Assembly: GCF_000756775.1 (NCBI RefSeq)
Contig: NZ_CCSF01000001.1
Coordinates: 3,348,001-3,412,000, forward strand
Reading direction: 5' to 3'
From: Pseudomonas saudiphocaensis
Lineage (GTDB): Bacteria > Pseudomonadota > Gammaproteobacteria > Pseudomonadales > Pseudomonadaceae
DNA length: 64,000 nucleotides
Part shown: one piece after another, positions 9,067 through 19,998 of the stretch
How positions within the stretch are numbered: the first letter of the stretch is position 1
Layout: every line of letters begins with the position of its first letter
Notes under the pieces: generated by a model
Databases searched by the model: none
What the model saw: the letters and a program-made list of their open reading frames with translations, nothing else
Told to the model about the DNA's origin: nothing
Program-made: the position numbers and the translations under genes

Positions 9067-11850
9067 TCAGGGGCCGGAGGAAAGTTTGGTAGAGGAGCGA
9101 ATCGCGGCCCAGTACTTGATCAAATCACGCAGCTGGGACATTTCTACCGGCTTGGCCATGTGTCCATCCATGCCGGCATCGCGTGCGCGCTCGCGGTGTT
9201 CGCTGAGGATGTGCGCAGTCAGTGCTACAACCGGCGTACGCGGACGGTTTTCGCTTGCCTCCCAGGCGCGTAACTGTGCCGTGGCCTGGAAACCATCCAG
9301 CACAGGCATCTCGCAATCCATCAGCACCAGGTCGTAGTGTTTAGTCTTGATGGCTGCCAGTGCCTGCTCGCCGTCACTTGCAGTGTCGGGCTTGAGGTTG
9401 AGTTTGTTCAACATGCCGCGAATGACTTTGGTTGAGATGCTGTTGTCTTCAGCCACCAGAATACGGAAGTCTTCGGGGATCGGCAGGGCTTTTTCTGTTG
9501 CAAAAAAACGCGGTGCAACATTGCTACGGTGGTTGGCGAGTTCATCGGCCAGGGTCGCCTTCAGGGTATAGCCGGCCACGGGCTTGGCAAGGATGCGCTT
9601 GATGCCGGCGTTACGCGCCACGACCTTGCTCGGCGAGCTGCTCATGCCGGTGAGCATGATCAGCAGGATGTCGTGATTTAGGCTGTAGTCTTCGCGGATC
9701 TTGCTGGCCAGCTGCAAGCCGGTCATGCCGGGCATGTCCTGATCGAGCAATACCACATCGACATATTCCTGCAGGTGGGCCTTGCTGCGCAGCAGAGCCA
9801 GCGCCTCCTTGCCTGAAGCCGCGCAAGTGACCTCCATGCCCCAGCTGCTGCACTGCTGTTCCAGTACCTTGCGGCAGGTATTGTTGTCGTCCACCACCAA
9901 CAGGCGTGCACCAAGCAGAGGGCCATTGAGATCGCTGGCCGACTGTTCTGCGGGTTTGGCCGTCAGCGGCAGGCTGATCCACAGGGTATTGCCGGTGGCT
10001 TCTCCGGTCTGAATGCCGAACTCGCCTTTCATCAGATGCACCAGCTGGCGCGCGACGGCAAGTCCGAAATGGCTGCCCTGGCCGGTTGTTGAGTGAAAGT
10101 TGCGGCTGTCCAGCTCGGCATTGAGCAGCGCTTCGCACTCTTCTGCCTCTAGCGGCCGTCCGCTGTCTTGAACAGTGATGCGCAGGCGGGTCCGTCCATC
10201 GGTTTCGTCAATGGCCGCTACCAACAGAACCTCGCCTTCCTGGGTCTGGCGGAAGGCATTTTCCAGCAGGCTCAGGAGTGCTTGGCGCAGGCGGGTCGGG
10301 TCGCCGGTGACGATGTGGGACATCTGCGGCTGGATAAAGCTGATCAGCTCGACCTTCTGCATTTCCGCTTTGGTTCGGAAGATGCCCAGACAATCTTCGA
10401 TCAAAGCATTGAGGTCGAATTGCACGTCTTCCAGCTCGATTTGCCCAGACTCCAGCTTGGTGATGTCGAGAATCTCGTTGAGCAGGTTGAGCAGTTCGTT
10501 GCCGGAGCTGTGGATGGTCTGGACGTAGTCGCGCTGCTTTGGCGAGAGCGAGGTGTCAAGCAGCAGCTCACTCATGCCCAGCACGCCATTCATCGGCGTG
10601 CGGATTTCGTGGCTGATGCTGGCAAGAAAATCGGCCCTGGTCTTTTGCTCGGCGCTGGTAACGGCCTGAGCGGTATGTTGGGTGCGGTTGGCGGCGCGGA
10701 TTTGGCGCTGGCGTTCCTGCACGGCGAGGCTAAGGATCAACCCGGCACAGGTGGCCATGCCGAACAGCATCGCTGAAAGCCCGTACGGCGCCAGCTGATT
10801 CAGCCCCAGCAGCATGGGCAGCATCAGAATGAACCCGGCATCCATTACCAGCATGCCCACCAGAAGCAGTCGTGCCGGCGCGTGACCCAGGCGCCAGTGA
10901 TGCAGCGCGACTGCAGTGGCGCTGCCAGAGGCCAGCAGCACTGCACCGTAGAGCAGCCAGGCGGAGCGGAACGTTGGAACGAACAGCATGAGTACCGCCA
11001 GCAGACTGATGGCGCCTATCTGCAGGGCCAGCAGCCGCTTGCCCAAGCGTGTACAACGCTGCTGATAGAAATCCAGAATGAAGCCCAGCAGGAAAACAAA
11101 GGCCAGCAGCATCGAAACGTCGGCAATCAGGGCCTGATACGGGAGCAGGACTGGCGAACGAATGCCAAGCAATCCGCCATTGGCCAACGCAGACACCAGC
11201 AGTGCCAAATGCAGTCCAGCCAGGCCGAGGTGGCTATAGCTGCGACTACGGCTGAAACGCAGCAGGTTGTAGATCAGCAACAGCGCCAGGGCGCCAAGCA
11301 GCGTGCCGAACAGGTAGGCGTCGGCAGATTGTCGTACCAGTCCGGCTTCGTCGATAAGTTCAAACCAGGTCAGCATCACGTAATCGGACTGCAGCCTTAT
11401 ATAGGCGGTCCGCGGTTCGCTGTCGTTGGGCAAAGCGAAAACGTAGGCGCGATCGGCCAGAGGGCGGGCGCTGAACGGGCGCAGCTCGCCGGTGGATACG
11501 TGGCGCTCCAGCTCGGTATCGCGTAGCAGATAGAAATCAAGGTACTGCATGCGCGGTGCGTAGAACCACAGCCAGTGCGGCTGGGAATAGGGGGGCAGAT
11601 TGATCTGCAGCCAGACCGCCTGGTCGGTGCTTGGGGCGCTATAGGACAGGCTGTCTAAACGTTGGAATAGCTGGCGCTGTGCGACCACTTCTTCAAGTGT
11701 GAGTCGGGCGGACGGGTCAATGAGGATGCGCCAGGCCTGGTCGGGGTGTTCGGCGGCCGGCGTTGTGCTGGCGGCTGGCTCAGCCCATAGCGTTCCTGCG
11801 CCTAACGATAGGCAGAGAATCAGCAGGATAACCATCCACAGCTGCCGCAC
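9067..11850 (-). CDS. retS: Hybrid sensor kinase RetS
   Basis: Membrane hybrid kinase that in P. aeruginosa binds GacS and blocks the Gac/Rsm switch to biofilm and type VI secretion. The 927-residue protein has a signal peptide (1-23), a periplasmic 7TMR-DISMED2-type sugar-binding fold (about 38-165), seven membrane segments (about 178-375), a dimerisation domain with H414 in SHEIRTPMN, an ATPase domain (about 515-630) and two receiver domains with D703 and D845. The ATP-binding G boxes are degenerate (DSGRP; GSHFGLA), fitting its role as an antagonist. It starts with GTG, with AAGGA upstream. The identity is supported by purD next to it, separated here by the broken transporter. Confidence 0.92.
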   Translation of the reverse strand: MRQLWMVILLILCLSLGAGTLWAEPAASTTPAAEHPDQAWRILIDPSARLTLEEVVAQRQLFQRLDSLSYSAPSTDQAVWLQINLPPYSQPHWLWFYAPRMQYLDFYLLRDTELERHVSTGELRPFSARPLADRAYVFALPNDSEPRTAYIRLQSDYVMLTWFELIDEAGLVRQSADAYLFGTLLGALALLLIYNLLRFSRSRSYSHLGLAGLHLALLVSALANGGLLGIRSPVLLPYQALIADVSMLLAFVFLLGFILDFYQQRCTRLGKRLLALQIGAISLLAVLMLFVPTFRSAWLLYGAVLLASGSATAVALHHWRLGHAPARLLLVGMLVMDAGFILMLPMLLGLNQLAPYGLSAMLFGMATCAGLILSLAVQERQRQIRAANRTQHTAQAVTSAEQKTRADFLASISHEIRTPMNGVLGMSELLLDTSLSPKQRDYVQTIHSSGNELLNLLNEILDITKLESGQIELEDVQFDLNALIEDCLGIFRTKAEMQKVELISFIQPQMSHIVTGDPTRLRQALLSLLENAFRQTQEGEVLLVAAIDETDGRTRLRITVQDSGRPLEAEECEALLNAELDSRNFHSTTGQGSHFGLAVARQLVHLMKGEFGIQTGEATGNTLWISLPLTAKPAEQSASDLNGPLLGARLLVVDDNNTCRKVLEQQCSSWGMEVTCAASGKEALALLRSKAHLQEYVDVVLLDQDMPGMTGLQLASKIREDYSLNHDILLIMLTGMSSSPSKVVARNAGIKRILAKPVAGYTLKATLADELANHRSNVAPRFFATEKALPIPEDFRILVAEDNSISTKVIRGMLNKLNLKPDTASDGEQALAAIKTKHYDLVLMDCEMPVLDGFQATAQLRAWEASENRPRTPVVALTAHILSEHRERARDAGMDGHMAKPVEMSQLRDLIKYWAAIRSSTKLSSGP

Positions 11851-12195
11851 GGCTGAAGTCCTTTTGCAAATGTACGGCCGATTATAAGCCGCGTAGTGAC
11901 GCGCAGTAAGGGCGGGAGCATGGTCAGGCGGACGGGTTGCAGTGTTAACGGGCGGGTACTCGCCTGGCCGCTCGAAGCAGGAATGAGATCCCTAAATTTT
12001 CCCTATGTGACTAAATGTAGCAAAACGGATAATTCCTATATGAATATGTTTTTAAAATCAAGCCTAAATACGACTAATGTTTAACAACATCTTTCCATGC
12101 TGCATCTAGCATTTGCCGAGAACCACACAATAAAAAGACATCCCTGGTTGCAGGGCGATTCCGTGCCTGGTCGGTGGGTGTCATGGAGGCAAGCC
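11851..12195. other. Intergenic region between retS and the broken transporter
   Basis: This stretch is AT-rich at about 11990-12080 and contains no credible coding frame. It holds the leader of retS on the minus strand, and upstream sequence of the former transporter gene with its intact ribosome site (GGAGG, about 7 bases before the old start). I see no operator I could name. Confidence 0.5.
11881..11886 (-). promoter_or_regulatory. -10 hexamer candidate for retS
   Basis: A perfect TATAAT on the minus strand lies 30 bases ahead of the retS start codon. The -35 region 17 bases upstream (TTACTG) is poor, so this is only a candidate. Confidence 0.35.
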
Positions 12196-13872
12196 ATGAG
12201 CGTAGCAGCAACCGACGTTGGTCATTTACCGTCCCGACCCATGACCCCAGAGAAGCGCAAAGTCATCTTGCTTCTTCACTGGGGACAGTGTTCGAGTGGT
12301 ATGACTTCTAGCTGTACGGATCGCTATCGGCGATCATCGCGGTGCAATTCTTCTCTGGGGTCAACCCCACAGCGGCCTTCATCTTTGCGCTGATGGCCTT
12401 CGCGGCGGGCTTTGCGGTACGGCCCTTCGGTGCGTTGGTCTTCGGCCGACTGGGTGACCTGGTCGGGCGTAAATACACTTTCCTCATCACCATCACGATC
12501 ATGGGTCTGTCGACCTTTATTGTCGGGGTCCTGCCGTCGTATGCCACCTGGGGTATCGCTGCCCCGGTCATCCTGATTGCGCTGCGGTTACTGCAGGGGC
12601 TGGCCCTGGGCGGTGAATACGGCGGTGCGGCCACCTACGTCGCCGAACATGCGCCCCACGGGCGTCGTGGGTTCTATACCTCCTGGATCCAGACCACCGC
12701 GACACTGGGGCTATTCCTCTCGCTGCTGGTGATCCTCGGCACCCGGACCTGGATGGGCGAGGAAGCATTTGCCGCCTGGGGCTGGCGGATTCCGTTCTTG
12801 CTCTCCATCGTGCTGCTGGCCATTTCAGTGTGGATTCGCTTGACGCTGAGCGAGAGCCCGGTATTCAAACAAATGAAAGAGGAAGGCAAGACATCCAAGG
12901 CCCCGCTGACCGAAGCCTTCGGCCGCTGGGAAAATGCCAAGGTTGCGCTTGTCGCGCTGTTCGGAGGCACCGCCGGCCAAGCGGTGGTCTGGTACACCGG
13001 CCAGTTCTACGCGCTGTTCTTCCTGACCCAGACGCTGAAAGTCGATGGCGCGACGGCGAACATTCTGATCGCCTTGTCGCTGCTGATCGGTACACCGTTC
13101 TTCGTCATCTTCGGCTGGCTGTCGGACAAGATCGGGCGCAAGCCGATTATTCTCGGTGGTTGTCTGGTTGCAGCGCTGACCTATTTCCCGCTGTTCGCTC
13201 TGATCACTCACTACGCCAACCCGGCGCTTGAGCAGGCGCAGGCCAGTGCGCCGGTGACAGTGGTTGCTGACCCGAGCGAGTGCTCGTTCCAGTTCAACCC
13301 GGTGGGTACCTCGAAGTTCGTCTCATCCTGCGACATTGCCAAGAGTTTCCTGGCGCGCAACTCGGTGAACTACTCCAACGAAGCGGCGCCGGCAGGGACT
13401 GTGGCCAGCATCCGCATCGGTGAGCAGACCATTGAGTCCTTCCCAGGGGCCGGACTGGCGGCGGATGAGTTCAAGGCCCGCACCGATGCCTTCAATGCTG
13501 GCATGACCGAGGCCATACGTGCCCACGGGCTATCCGGCCAAGGCCGACCCCGAGCAGATCAACAAACCAATGGTGGTGGTGCTGCTAACGGTGCTGGTGC
13601 TGTTCGTGACGATGGTCTACGGGCCAATCGCCGCGCTACTGGTAGAGCTGTTCCCGACACGCATCCGCTATACCGCCATGTCGCTCCCGTACCATATCGG
13701 CAACGGCTGGTTTGGCGGCTTCCTGCCCACTACCGCTTTCGCCATGGTGGCGATGACAGGAAATATTTACTACGGCCTGTGGTACCCGATCATCGTGGCA
13801 ATAATGACGTTCCTTATCGGCCTGTTCCTGATGCCCGAGACCAAGGACCGCGACTTGCGGAGCTGGCACTAA
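12196..13872 (+). pseudogene. MHS-family MFS transporter, broken in three places
   Basis: The conceptual product is a proton symporter of the metabolite:H+ symport (MHS) family, with FEWYDF near the start, GRLGDLVGRK and LRLLQGLALGGEYGG, and a large periplasmic loop at about 13230-13520. Three lesions interrupt it: a missing base near 12269, so that the first 25 codons are out of frame with the rest; a TAG stop at 12309-12311 where FY is expected; and an extra G in 13527-13529, after which the true frame continues to the stop at 13872. The old start and ribosome site survive. Two separate open pieces (about 12342-13520 and 13519-13872) remain but neither is a full transporter. Confidence 0.88.
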
Positions 13873-13970
13873 CAGCTCGTTAGCCTCAAGGGGCTTTCTG
13901 AGTCCGTTGTCGCGCAACACTGCGATCGGCTTAGCAGGTGGTTTCTCAAACGGTCTGCTCAGCCGAAACG

Positions 13971-14000
13971 AAAGAGGCCCCGCAAATGCGGGGCCTCTTT
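13971..14000. terminator. Bidirectional terminator between the broken transporter and purD
   Basis: A 30-base near-perfect palindrome: 13-bp stem AAAGAGGCCCCGC with GCGGGGCCTCTTT and a 4-base loop, having A on one flank and T on the other. It serves purD on the minus strand and also read-through from the plus strand. Confidence 0.9.
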
Positions 14001-14020
14001 CATCGTGCCGGTGGGCTGCT

Positions 14021-15310
14021 TCAACTTTCGCCCTGCTCGCGGGCGATCGCGCGGTAGCCGATGTCGTGGCGATAGAAATGCCCGTCCCATTCGATGCGCG
14101 CTGCCAGAGCGTAAGCGTTCTGCTGGGCTGCGCAAACCGTGTCGCCCATGGCTGTGGCACACAGCACGCGGCCGCCTGCCGTGGTGACTTCACCATCACG
14201 CAGGGCGGTGCCTGCATGGAACACCTTGCCTTCCAGCTGTGCGGCGGCATCCAGGCCCCGGATCACGGCGCCCTTGTCGTAGTCGCCGGGATAACCGCCG
14301 GCCGCCAAGACCACACCGAGGCTCGGGCGTGGGTCCCACTGCGCTTCGACCTTGTTCAATGCCTTGGCTAGTGCAGCCTCGACCAGCAACACCAGACTGG
14401 ACTGCAGACGCAGCATGATCGGCTGGGTTTCCGGGTCGCCGAAACGGCAGTTGAATTCGATGACCTTAGGCGCGCCGTTGCCGTCGATCATCAGGCCGGC
14501 ATAGAGAAAGCCGGTGTAAACGTTGCCTTCTGCGGCCATGCCCTTGACGGTCGGCCAGATCACTTCGTCCATCACGCGCTGATGCACTGCATCGGTGACC
14601 ACGGGGGCTGGCGAGTAGGCGCCCATGCCGCCGGTGTTCGGGCCGGTGTCGCCGTCGCCTACGCGCTTGTGATCCTGACTGGTGGCCATGGGTAGCACGT
14701 TTTCGCCATCGACCATGACGATAAAGCTGGCTTCCTCACCATCGAGGAACTCCTCGATCACCACGCGTGACCCGGCATCGCCGAAGGCATTGCCGGAAAG
14801 CATGTCGCGCACGGCTTCCTCGGCTTCGGCCAGAGTCATCGCGACGATCACGCCCTTGCCGGCAGCCAGGCCGTCGGCCTTGATGACGATGGGGGCGCCT
14901 TTCTCGTGCAGGTAGGCCAGCGCCGGCTCGACTTCGGTGAAGTTCTGGTAATCGGCAGTGGGGATCTTGTGGCGGGCCAGAAAGTCCTTGGTGAACGCCT
15001 TGGAGCCTTCCAGCTGTGCTGCGGCTGCGGTCGGGCCGAAGCAGTCCAGGCCGCGAGAGCGGAACAGGTCGACCACGCCTTTTACCAACGGCGCTTCCGG
15101 GCCAACGATGGTCAGTTGCACGTTCTGCTCGGCGAAGTCGGCCAGCTGCTCGATGGCCAGCACGTCGATGTCGACGTTCTCGCACTTGGCTTCGGTGGCC
15201 GTGCCGGCGTTTCCCGGCGCGACGAATACCTTCTGCACCCGTGGGTCTTGCGCTACTTTCCAGGCCAGCGCGTGTTCACGTCCGCCGCTGCCGATGATCA
15301 ATACGTTCAT
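14021..15310 (-). CDS. purD: Phosphoribosylamine--glycine ligase
   Basis: ATP-grasp enzyme (GAR synthetase) for step 2 of purine synthesis. The 429-residue protein starts with the typical MNVLIIGSGGREHALAWK, and contains VVIEEFLDGEEASF and EFNCRFGDPETQP, the metal- and ATP-binding motifs of PurD. GGGAGAGAG lies just upstream of the start. It is on the same strand as purH, with 118 bases between them holding two small hairpins, so purH and purD are probably cotranscribed. A strong terminator follows. Confidence 0.98.
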   Translation of the reverse strand: MNVLIIGSGGREHALAWKVAQDPRVQKVFVAPGNAGTATEAKCENVDIDVLAIEQLADFAEQNVQLTIVGPEAPLVKGVVDLFRSRGLDCFGPTAAAAQLEGSKAFTKDFLARHKIPTADYQNFTEVEPALAYLHEKGAPIVIKADGLAAGKGVIVAMTLAEAEEAVRDMLSGNAFGDAGSRVVIEEFLDGEEASFIVMVDGENVLPMATSQDHKRVGDGDTGPNTGGMGAYSPAPVVTDAVHQRVMDEVIWPTVKGMAAEGNVYTGFLYAGLMIDGNGAPKVIEFNCRFGDPETQPIMLRLQSSLVLLVEAALAKALNKVEAQWDPRPSLGVVLAAGGYPGDYDKGAVIRGLDAAAQLEGKVFHAGTALRDGEVTTAGGRVLCATAMGDTVCAAQQNAYALAARIEWDGHFYRHDIGYRAIAREQGES

Positions 15311-15347
15311 TGCTCTCTCCCTGTGGAGGCGGGTCTGGGGCCCGCGC

Positions 15348-15420
15348 GGTGGATAAGCGAAGCGTTATCCACCCTACGATGTCTGGCGTTCCGTGTAGGT
15401 TGGATGGCCAAAGCCATCCA
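15348..15420. repeat. Two short hairpin repeats between purH and purD (REP-like)
   Basis: The first hairpin is GGTGGATAAGC (15348-15358) with GCGTTATCCACC (15362-15373). The second is TGGATGGC (15401-15408) with GCCATCCA (15413-15420). Both contain the GGTGGAT/ATCCACC core that recurs as dispersed intergenic repeats in several Pseudomonas genomes, as I remember it. Only this pair occurs in the window. They lie in the purH-purD gap and could act as a processing or attenuation element. Confidence 0.6.
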
Positions 15421-15428
15421 CCGCCGAT

Positions 15429-17033
15429 TCAATGACGGAAGTGGCGCATGCCGGTGAAGACCATGGCGATGCCGGCTTCGTCAGCTGCGGCGATTACCTC
15501 GTTGTCACGCATCGAGCCGCCCGGCTGGATCACGGCGCTGATGCCGGCCTTGGCTGCGTTGTCAATGCCGTCGCGGAAGGGGAAGAAGGCGTCGCTGGCC
15601 ATTACCGCGCCCGGCACGGGAAGGCCCGCATGCTCGGCCTTGATCGCAGCGATGCGGGCGGAGTTGACGCGGCTCATCTGGCCGGCGCCGACACCCACGG
15701 TCTGGCGATTCTTGGCATAGACGATGGCGTTGGACTTGACGAACTTGGCCACTTTCCAGGCAAAGATCAGGTCATGAATTTCCTGCTCGGTGGGCGCGCG
15801 CTTGGTCACCACCTTGAGCTCGTCGGCGGTGATCATGCCGATGTCGCGGCTCTGTACCAGCAGGCCGCCATTGACGCGCTTGAAGTCCCAACCCGGAGCG
15901 CGCTCGGCCGGCCACTGGCCGCATTCGAGCAGGCGCACGTTGGCCTTGGCAGCGACCACTTCACGGGCCTCGGCGCTGATGCTGGGAGCAATGATCACCT
16001 CGACGAACTGGCGTTCGACGATGGCGCGGGCGGTTTCACCGTCCAGCTCGCGGTTGAAGGCAATGATGCCGCCGAACGCGGATTCGCTGTCGGTGGCATA
16101 GGCCAGCTCGTAGGCCTGGCGGATGCCGCCTTCGTCTTCCGGCACCACCGCCACGCCGCACGGGTTGGCGTGCTTGACGATGACGCAGGCAGGTTTGACG
16201 AAGCTCTTGACGCACTCCAGTGCGGCGTCGGTATCAGCGACGTTGTTGAAGGATAGTTCCTTGCCCTGCAGCTGGCGCGCGGTGGCGACGCAGGCTTCGT
16301 CGGCATGTTCGACGTAGAAGGCTGCGATCTGATGCGGGTTCTCGCCGTAGCGCATGTCCTGCGCCTTGACGAACTGAGTGGTGAAGGTGCGCGGCAGCTG
16401 GGCGCGGTTCTCGGTGGACAGCGTCTCCGCAGCCTGATCGATGGTGCCCAGGTAGTTGGCGATCATGCCGTCATAGGAGGCGGTGTGCTCGAAGGCCTTC
16501 AGTGCCAGGTCGAAACGCTGGGCATAGGTCAGGCCGCCATTGCGCAGGTTGTCGAGAACGTCGGCATAGTCACCGGCGTTGACCACGATGGCAACGTCCT
16601 TGTGGTTCTTCGCCGCGCTGCGAACCATGGTCGGCCCGCCGATATCGATGTTCTCGATGGCATCCGGCAGGGTGCAGCCAGGCTTGGCCACGGTGGCTGC
16701 GAAAGGGTAGAGGTTGACTGCCACCAGATCGATCGGGTTGATCCCGTGTTCGGCCATGACTGCACCGTCCAGGTCGCGACGGCCGAGGATGCCGCCGTGA
16801 ATCTTCGGGTGCAGGGTCTTGACGCGACCATCCATCATTTCCGGAAAGCCGGTGTAGTCGGCCACTTCGACGGCGGCAACTCCGTTCTCGCTCAGCAGCT
16901 TGAAGGTGCCGCCGGTTGAAAGGATTTCGACGCCAAGGGCAGAGAGTTCACGGGCAAATTCAACGACGCCGGTCTTGTCGGACACGCTGATCAGTGCGCG
17001 GCGGACGGGAAGGCGGAGGGAATGATCGGTCAT
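15429..17033 (-). CDS. purH: Bifunctional AICAR transformylase / IMP cyclohydrolase
   Basis: Catalyses the last two steps of IMP synthesis. The 534-residue protein has the N-terminal cyclohydrolase domain ([20 protein letters not shown] at about 12; [19 protein letters not shown] at about 63) and a C-terminal transformylase domain with KHANPCGVA and [11 protein letters not shown], which carry catalytic residues. The length is normal. It lies between fis and purD on the same strand, an order shared with P. aeruginosa. The ribosome site is weak. Confidence 0.98.
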   Translation of the reverse strand: MTDHSLRLPVRRALISVSDKTGVVEFARELSALGVEILSTGGTFKLLSENGVAAVEVADYTGFPEMMDGRVKTLHPKIHGGILGRRDLDGAVMAEHGINPIDLVAVNLYPFAATVAKPGCTLPDAIENIDIGGPTMVRSAAKNHKDVAIVVNAGDYADVLDNLRNGGLTYAQRFDLALKAFEHTASYDGMIANYLGTIDQAAETLSTENRAQLPRTFTTQFVKAQDMRYGENPHQIAAFYVEHADEACVATARQLQGKELSFNNVADTDAALECVKSFVKPACVIVKHANPCGVAVVPEDEGGIRQAYELAYATDSESAFGGIIAFNRELDGETARAIVERQFVEVIIAPSISAEAREVVAAKANVRLLECGQWPAERAPGWDFKRVNGGLLVQSRDIGMITADELKVVTKRAPTEQEIHDLIFAWKVAKFVKSNAIVYAKNRQTVGVGAGQMSRVNSARIAAIKAEHAGLPVPGAVMASDAFFPFRDGIDNAAKAGISAVIQPGGSMRDNEVIAAADEAGIAMVFTGMRHFRH

Positions 17034-17133
17034 TTCAGAGCCATTCGAGTGGAGGAAAAAGGTTGGTGAGCTGGGCGGTTGTGCCTGAAGATAGGTGTCG
17101 CGCCGGGCAACGCCCCTTCAGGCTCCAGCGCCT

Positions 17134-17454
17134 TCAGAGAAGATCGTACTGCTTGAGTTTCTTGCGCAGAGTGCCACGGTTCAGGCCCAGCAGTTCCGAG
17201 GCCTTGGTCTGGTTGCCCTTGACGTAGTTCATCACGGTCTCCAGCAGGGGCGCTTCCACTTCGGAGAGCACCAGGTTATACACATCCGTGACCTCGGCCC
17301 CTTCGAGATGGGCAAAGTAGTTGTGCAGCGCGGTCTCAACACTGGCGCGAAGGGTCTGGCCCGCCTCGCTCGGTGTATTCAGGTGCTGTTTGAGGTTAAG
17401 GTTGTCGCTCACAGATGCGGTTCCAATAGCCAGTGTTTCGTTCAACAGTGTCAT
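17134..17454 (-). CDS. fis: DNA-binding protein Fis
   Basis: Nucleoid-associated dimer that bends DNA and activates rRNA and many other promoters. The 106-residue protein ends with the helix-turn-helix [21 protein letters not shown], near-identical to other Fis proteins; the N-terminal part is variable as expected. Its start codon overlaps the dusB stop by 4 bases, so it is translated from the dusB-fis transcript, an arrangement conserved widely in gammaproteobacteria. Expression is probably driven by the promoter upstream of dusB. Confidence 0.97.
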   Translation of the reverse strand: MTLLNETLAIGTASVSDNLNLKQHLNTPSEAGQTLRASVETALHNYFAHLEGAEVTDVYNLVLSEVEAPLLETVMNYVKGNQTKASELLGLNRGTLRKKLKQYDLL

Positions 17455-18464
17455 GCGGCCACCCCTGTTTCATCCCTTGAGTCAGGGCTGTTTCGGCGCT
17501 CCTCGAAGAAGGTCCGAACACTAGCGCGTTGCGCGTCCCTGTTTTCCAAACAATTGAATCGGCTACGGTATTCCCGTGCCCCCGGTTGTGTTGCGAGATA
17601 CCAGCTGACGTGCTTGCGCGCGATGCGTACGCCCATGACGTCGCCGTAAAAAGCATGCAGGGCGTCCAGGTGTTCGAGCAGTATCCCTTCGATTTCATCC
17701 AGCTCCGGCGCAGGCAGAAGCTCGCCAGTGCTGAGGTAATGGTCGATCTCGCGAAAGATCCACGGTCTACCTTGAGCTGCGCGACCGATTAGCAGCGCAT
17801 CGGCGCCAGTGGCCTCGAGTACCTGTCGCGCCTTGAGCGGCGAGTCGATATCTCCATTGGCGAATACCGGCATCGATACGGCCTGCTTGATGCGAGCTAT
17901 GGTTTCGTACTCGGCATCGCCCGTGTACAGATCGGCGCGGGTGCGACCATGGACGGCCAGTGCCGCAATACCGGACTGTTCGGCAATCTTTGCCACCGTA
18001 ACGCCGTTCTTGTTCTCTCTGTCCCAGCCGGTACGAATCTTCAGTGTCACCGGCACATCCACCGCGGCCACCACGGCTTCAAGAATACTAGCTACCAGCA
18101 CTTCGTCCTTCATCAGCGCTGAGCCGGCCGCCTTGTTGCAAACCTTTTTCGCTGGGCAGCCCATGTTGATGTCGATGATCTGGGCGCCCATCTCAACGTT
18201 GCGTCGGGCTGCTTCGGCCAGCATCTGCGGATCGCCACCGGCGATCTGTACTGAACGCGGCTCGGGATCGCCGTCATGCTGCATTCGCAGGCGCGACTTG
18301 CGACTATTCCACAGGCGTACGTCGCTGGTCACCATTTCCGAGACCACCAAGCCGGCGCCCAGACGCCGACAAAGCTGGCGGAACGGCTGATCGGTCACGC
18401 CAGCCATGGGCGCGAGGATCAGTCGATTCGGAAGAGCATAAGGACCGATGCGTACCGCTGACAT
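17451..18464 (-). CDS. dusB: tRNA-dihydrouridine synthase B
   Basis: FMN-dependent enzyme that reduces specific uridines of tRNA to dihydrouridine. The 337-residue protein has the TIM-barrel start [15 protein letters not shown] (about 15-29), the conserved cysteine motif NMGCPAKKV (about 100-108), the FMN-binding HGRTR and the phosphate-binding [12 protein letters not shown]. It is the first gene of the dusB-fis operon and overlaps fis by 4 bases. Its own upstream region carries a promoter candidate. Confidence 0.97.
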   Translation of the reverse strand: MSAVRIGPYALPNRLILAPMAGVTDQPFRQLCRRLGAGLVVSEMVTSDVRLWNSRKSRLRMQHDGDPEPRSVQIAGGDPQMLAEAARRNVEMGAQIIDINMGCPAKKVCNKAAGSALMKDEVLVASILEAVVAAVDVPVTLKIRTGWDRENKNGVTVAKIAEQSGIAALAVHGRTRADLYTGDAEYETIARIKQAVSMPVFANGDIDSPLKARQVLEATGADALLIGRAAQGRPWIFREIDHYLSTGELLPAPELDEIEGILLEHLDALHAFYGDVMGVRIARKHVSWYLATQPGAREYRSRFNCLENRDAQRASVRTFFEERRNSPDSRDETGVAA

Positions 18465-18566
18465 GAAAATTCCCTGCTAGCTAGGGTCTGTTGATTTTTC
18501 GTCGCAACGCGGAGGCGCTGAAACACCTCAACAGCCCCTACGATCGGGGTGTAAAAAAGGGTGAGC

Positions 18567-18595
18567 ATAATACCCGCTCTGTATGGCAGGTTAAA
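18567..18595 (-). promoter_or_regulatory. Promoter candidate for dusB-fis
   Basis: On the minus strand TTTAAC (18590-18595) and TATTAT (18567-18572) are separated by 17 bases, followed by a GC-containing discriminator. The position about 100 bases before dusB fits the start of the dusB-fis transcript. Confidence 0.5.
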
Positions 18596-18703
18596 GCTTG
18601 GGCTGAACAAAATCTGAACAGTCACCAGCTTAGAGCCGAAGAGTGGCTTGTCACGTTCGGGCGATGGGCGGCGAGCCGATGAGGGCTGCGCCTGCCAGCG
18701 CGG

Positions 18704-19906
18704 CTACTCTGGCGAGTGAAAGGCCAGGCTGTAACTGACCGCCCGGGTGCCGGGATCGAGGATGTCCAGGGCGATGTGGATGGGTATTTGCGAAGGCATT
18801 TGGCGCTGGCCGGCCAGCTCGCCGGAGAGGTATTCGCCAGGCTTGAAGGTGCGGCTTGCCAGAACCTGCCCGGCGATATCGGTGAAGCGGATTTCCAGCA
18901 GGGGGAAGGGTTGGGCGAAGGGCGCACGGTTGTAAATGATCGCGTCGACCACTAGCGCGCCAGTGAATTCGGGGTGGCTGCGTACCACCAGGTTGCTGCT
19001 TCTGATTTGCTCGATATCGACTCGCGAGGGCAGTTCGCAGCTCGCCACCTGGCACAGCTGCTCAAGCCAGGGGCGGTATTGATCCTGGCGTGCGAGAGCG
19101 TCGAAATTGTAGGCCACGTACTGTCCGGCCAGTGCCAGCAGGGCCAGGAGGTTAAGCGCACCCCAGCCCAGCCAGCGGCCCCAGGGACGGCGGCGGGTCT
19201 CCCAGTCCAGCTGCAGCGGCTCGTCCTCAAGCTCGAACAGCGAGGCGTCACGGTCTTTCGTCGTGCTTGGCTGAACTTGCGCTCCTGGCGCTGAGTTGGC
19301 GATCGGCAGGCTCTCGGCTGATTCGGGCTCGGCTTCTTCGGTCTCGGTAAACGAAGGTTCCAGCCGCTCCGTTGGTTGGAGCAGGGCCGCTTGCGGCGGC
19401 ATTACAGACGGTGTTGCGGCCTCGCGAGGAGCTTCGCTTGCCATTGTCCCCTGTTCGGGCGGATCTCCAACGTCTGCGACGTTTGCATTGGCGGAAGTCT
19501 GCGCCGTCTCTGCTTCCAGCAGACGTTCGGTCCAGCTTTCATCGTCTGCGCGCGCGGGTTGGGACTCTGTCTGCTCCAGCTGCAGAAGCTCGCGGGCCAG
19601 TTCCAGCTCCTCACGCTCCAGCTTGGCCAGCTCCTCGTCCAGGTCGAGACTGTCCAGATCAAGATCGTCGTGAATCCACAGGGTGTCGTCTTCGGGCCTT
19701 GCTGCGGGTGGGGGCTGGACTGGTACCTTGGCGGGTGGCTCGACAGCGCGGGCGCGCAGCTTATCCTCCTCGCTCAATTGCTGAAGCGCATTGAACAGCT
19801 CCATGCAGGCACCACAGCGCACCACGCCGCGGGCTGCAGCGAGCTGGGCGCGGTTGACGCGAAAGCTGGTGCGGCAGTGCGGGCATTGAGTGATGAAGCT
19901 GGTCAT
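18704..19906 (-). CDS. Zinc-ribbon membrane protein with DUF3426 domain
   Basis: The 400-residue protein has an N-terminal zinc ribbon of the MJ0042 type (CPHC at 8-11, CGAC at 31-34), a long acidic Glu/Gln/Ala-rich linker (about 60-230) with no predicted fold, one membrane segment (about 248-266, LNLLALLALAGQYVAY), and a C-terminal DUF3426 domain that would lie in the periplasm. The start chosen is the ATG 22 codons inside the longest frame, because the zinc ribbon begins there. It sits between prmA and dusB on the same strand. Its function is unknown; the domain order suggests a cytoplasmic sensor or scaffold tethered to the membrane. Confidence 0.88.
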   Translation of the reverse strand: MTSFITQCPHCRTSFRVNRAQLAAARGVVRCGACMELFNALQQLSEEDKLRARAVEPPAKVPVQPPPAARPEDDTLWIHDDLDLDSLDLDEELAKLEREELELARELLQLEQTESQPARADDESWTERLLEAETAQTSANANVADVGDPPEQGTMASEAPREAATPSVMPPQAALLQPTERLEPSFTETEEAEPESAESLPIANSAPGAQVQPSTTKDRDASLFELEDEPLQLDWETRRRPWGRWLGWGALNLLALLALAGQYVAYNFDALARQDQYRPWLEQLCQVASCELPSRVDIEQIRSSNLVVRSHPEFTGALVVDAIIYNRAPFAQPFPLLEIRFTDIAGQVLASRTFKPGEYLSGELAGQRQMPSQIPIHIALDILDPGTRAVSYSLAFHSPE

Positions 19907-19998
19907 GCGGAGGTTCCGACGCTGGGTGCGCGTTAGTCTAACGCATGCGTATTGCCGAACGGCAGTGGGCATGTAGCCGTCACTGCCGTGAGCATTGT

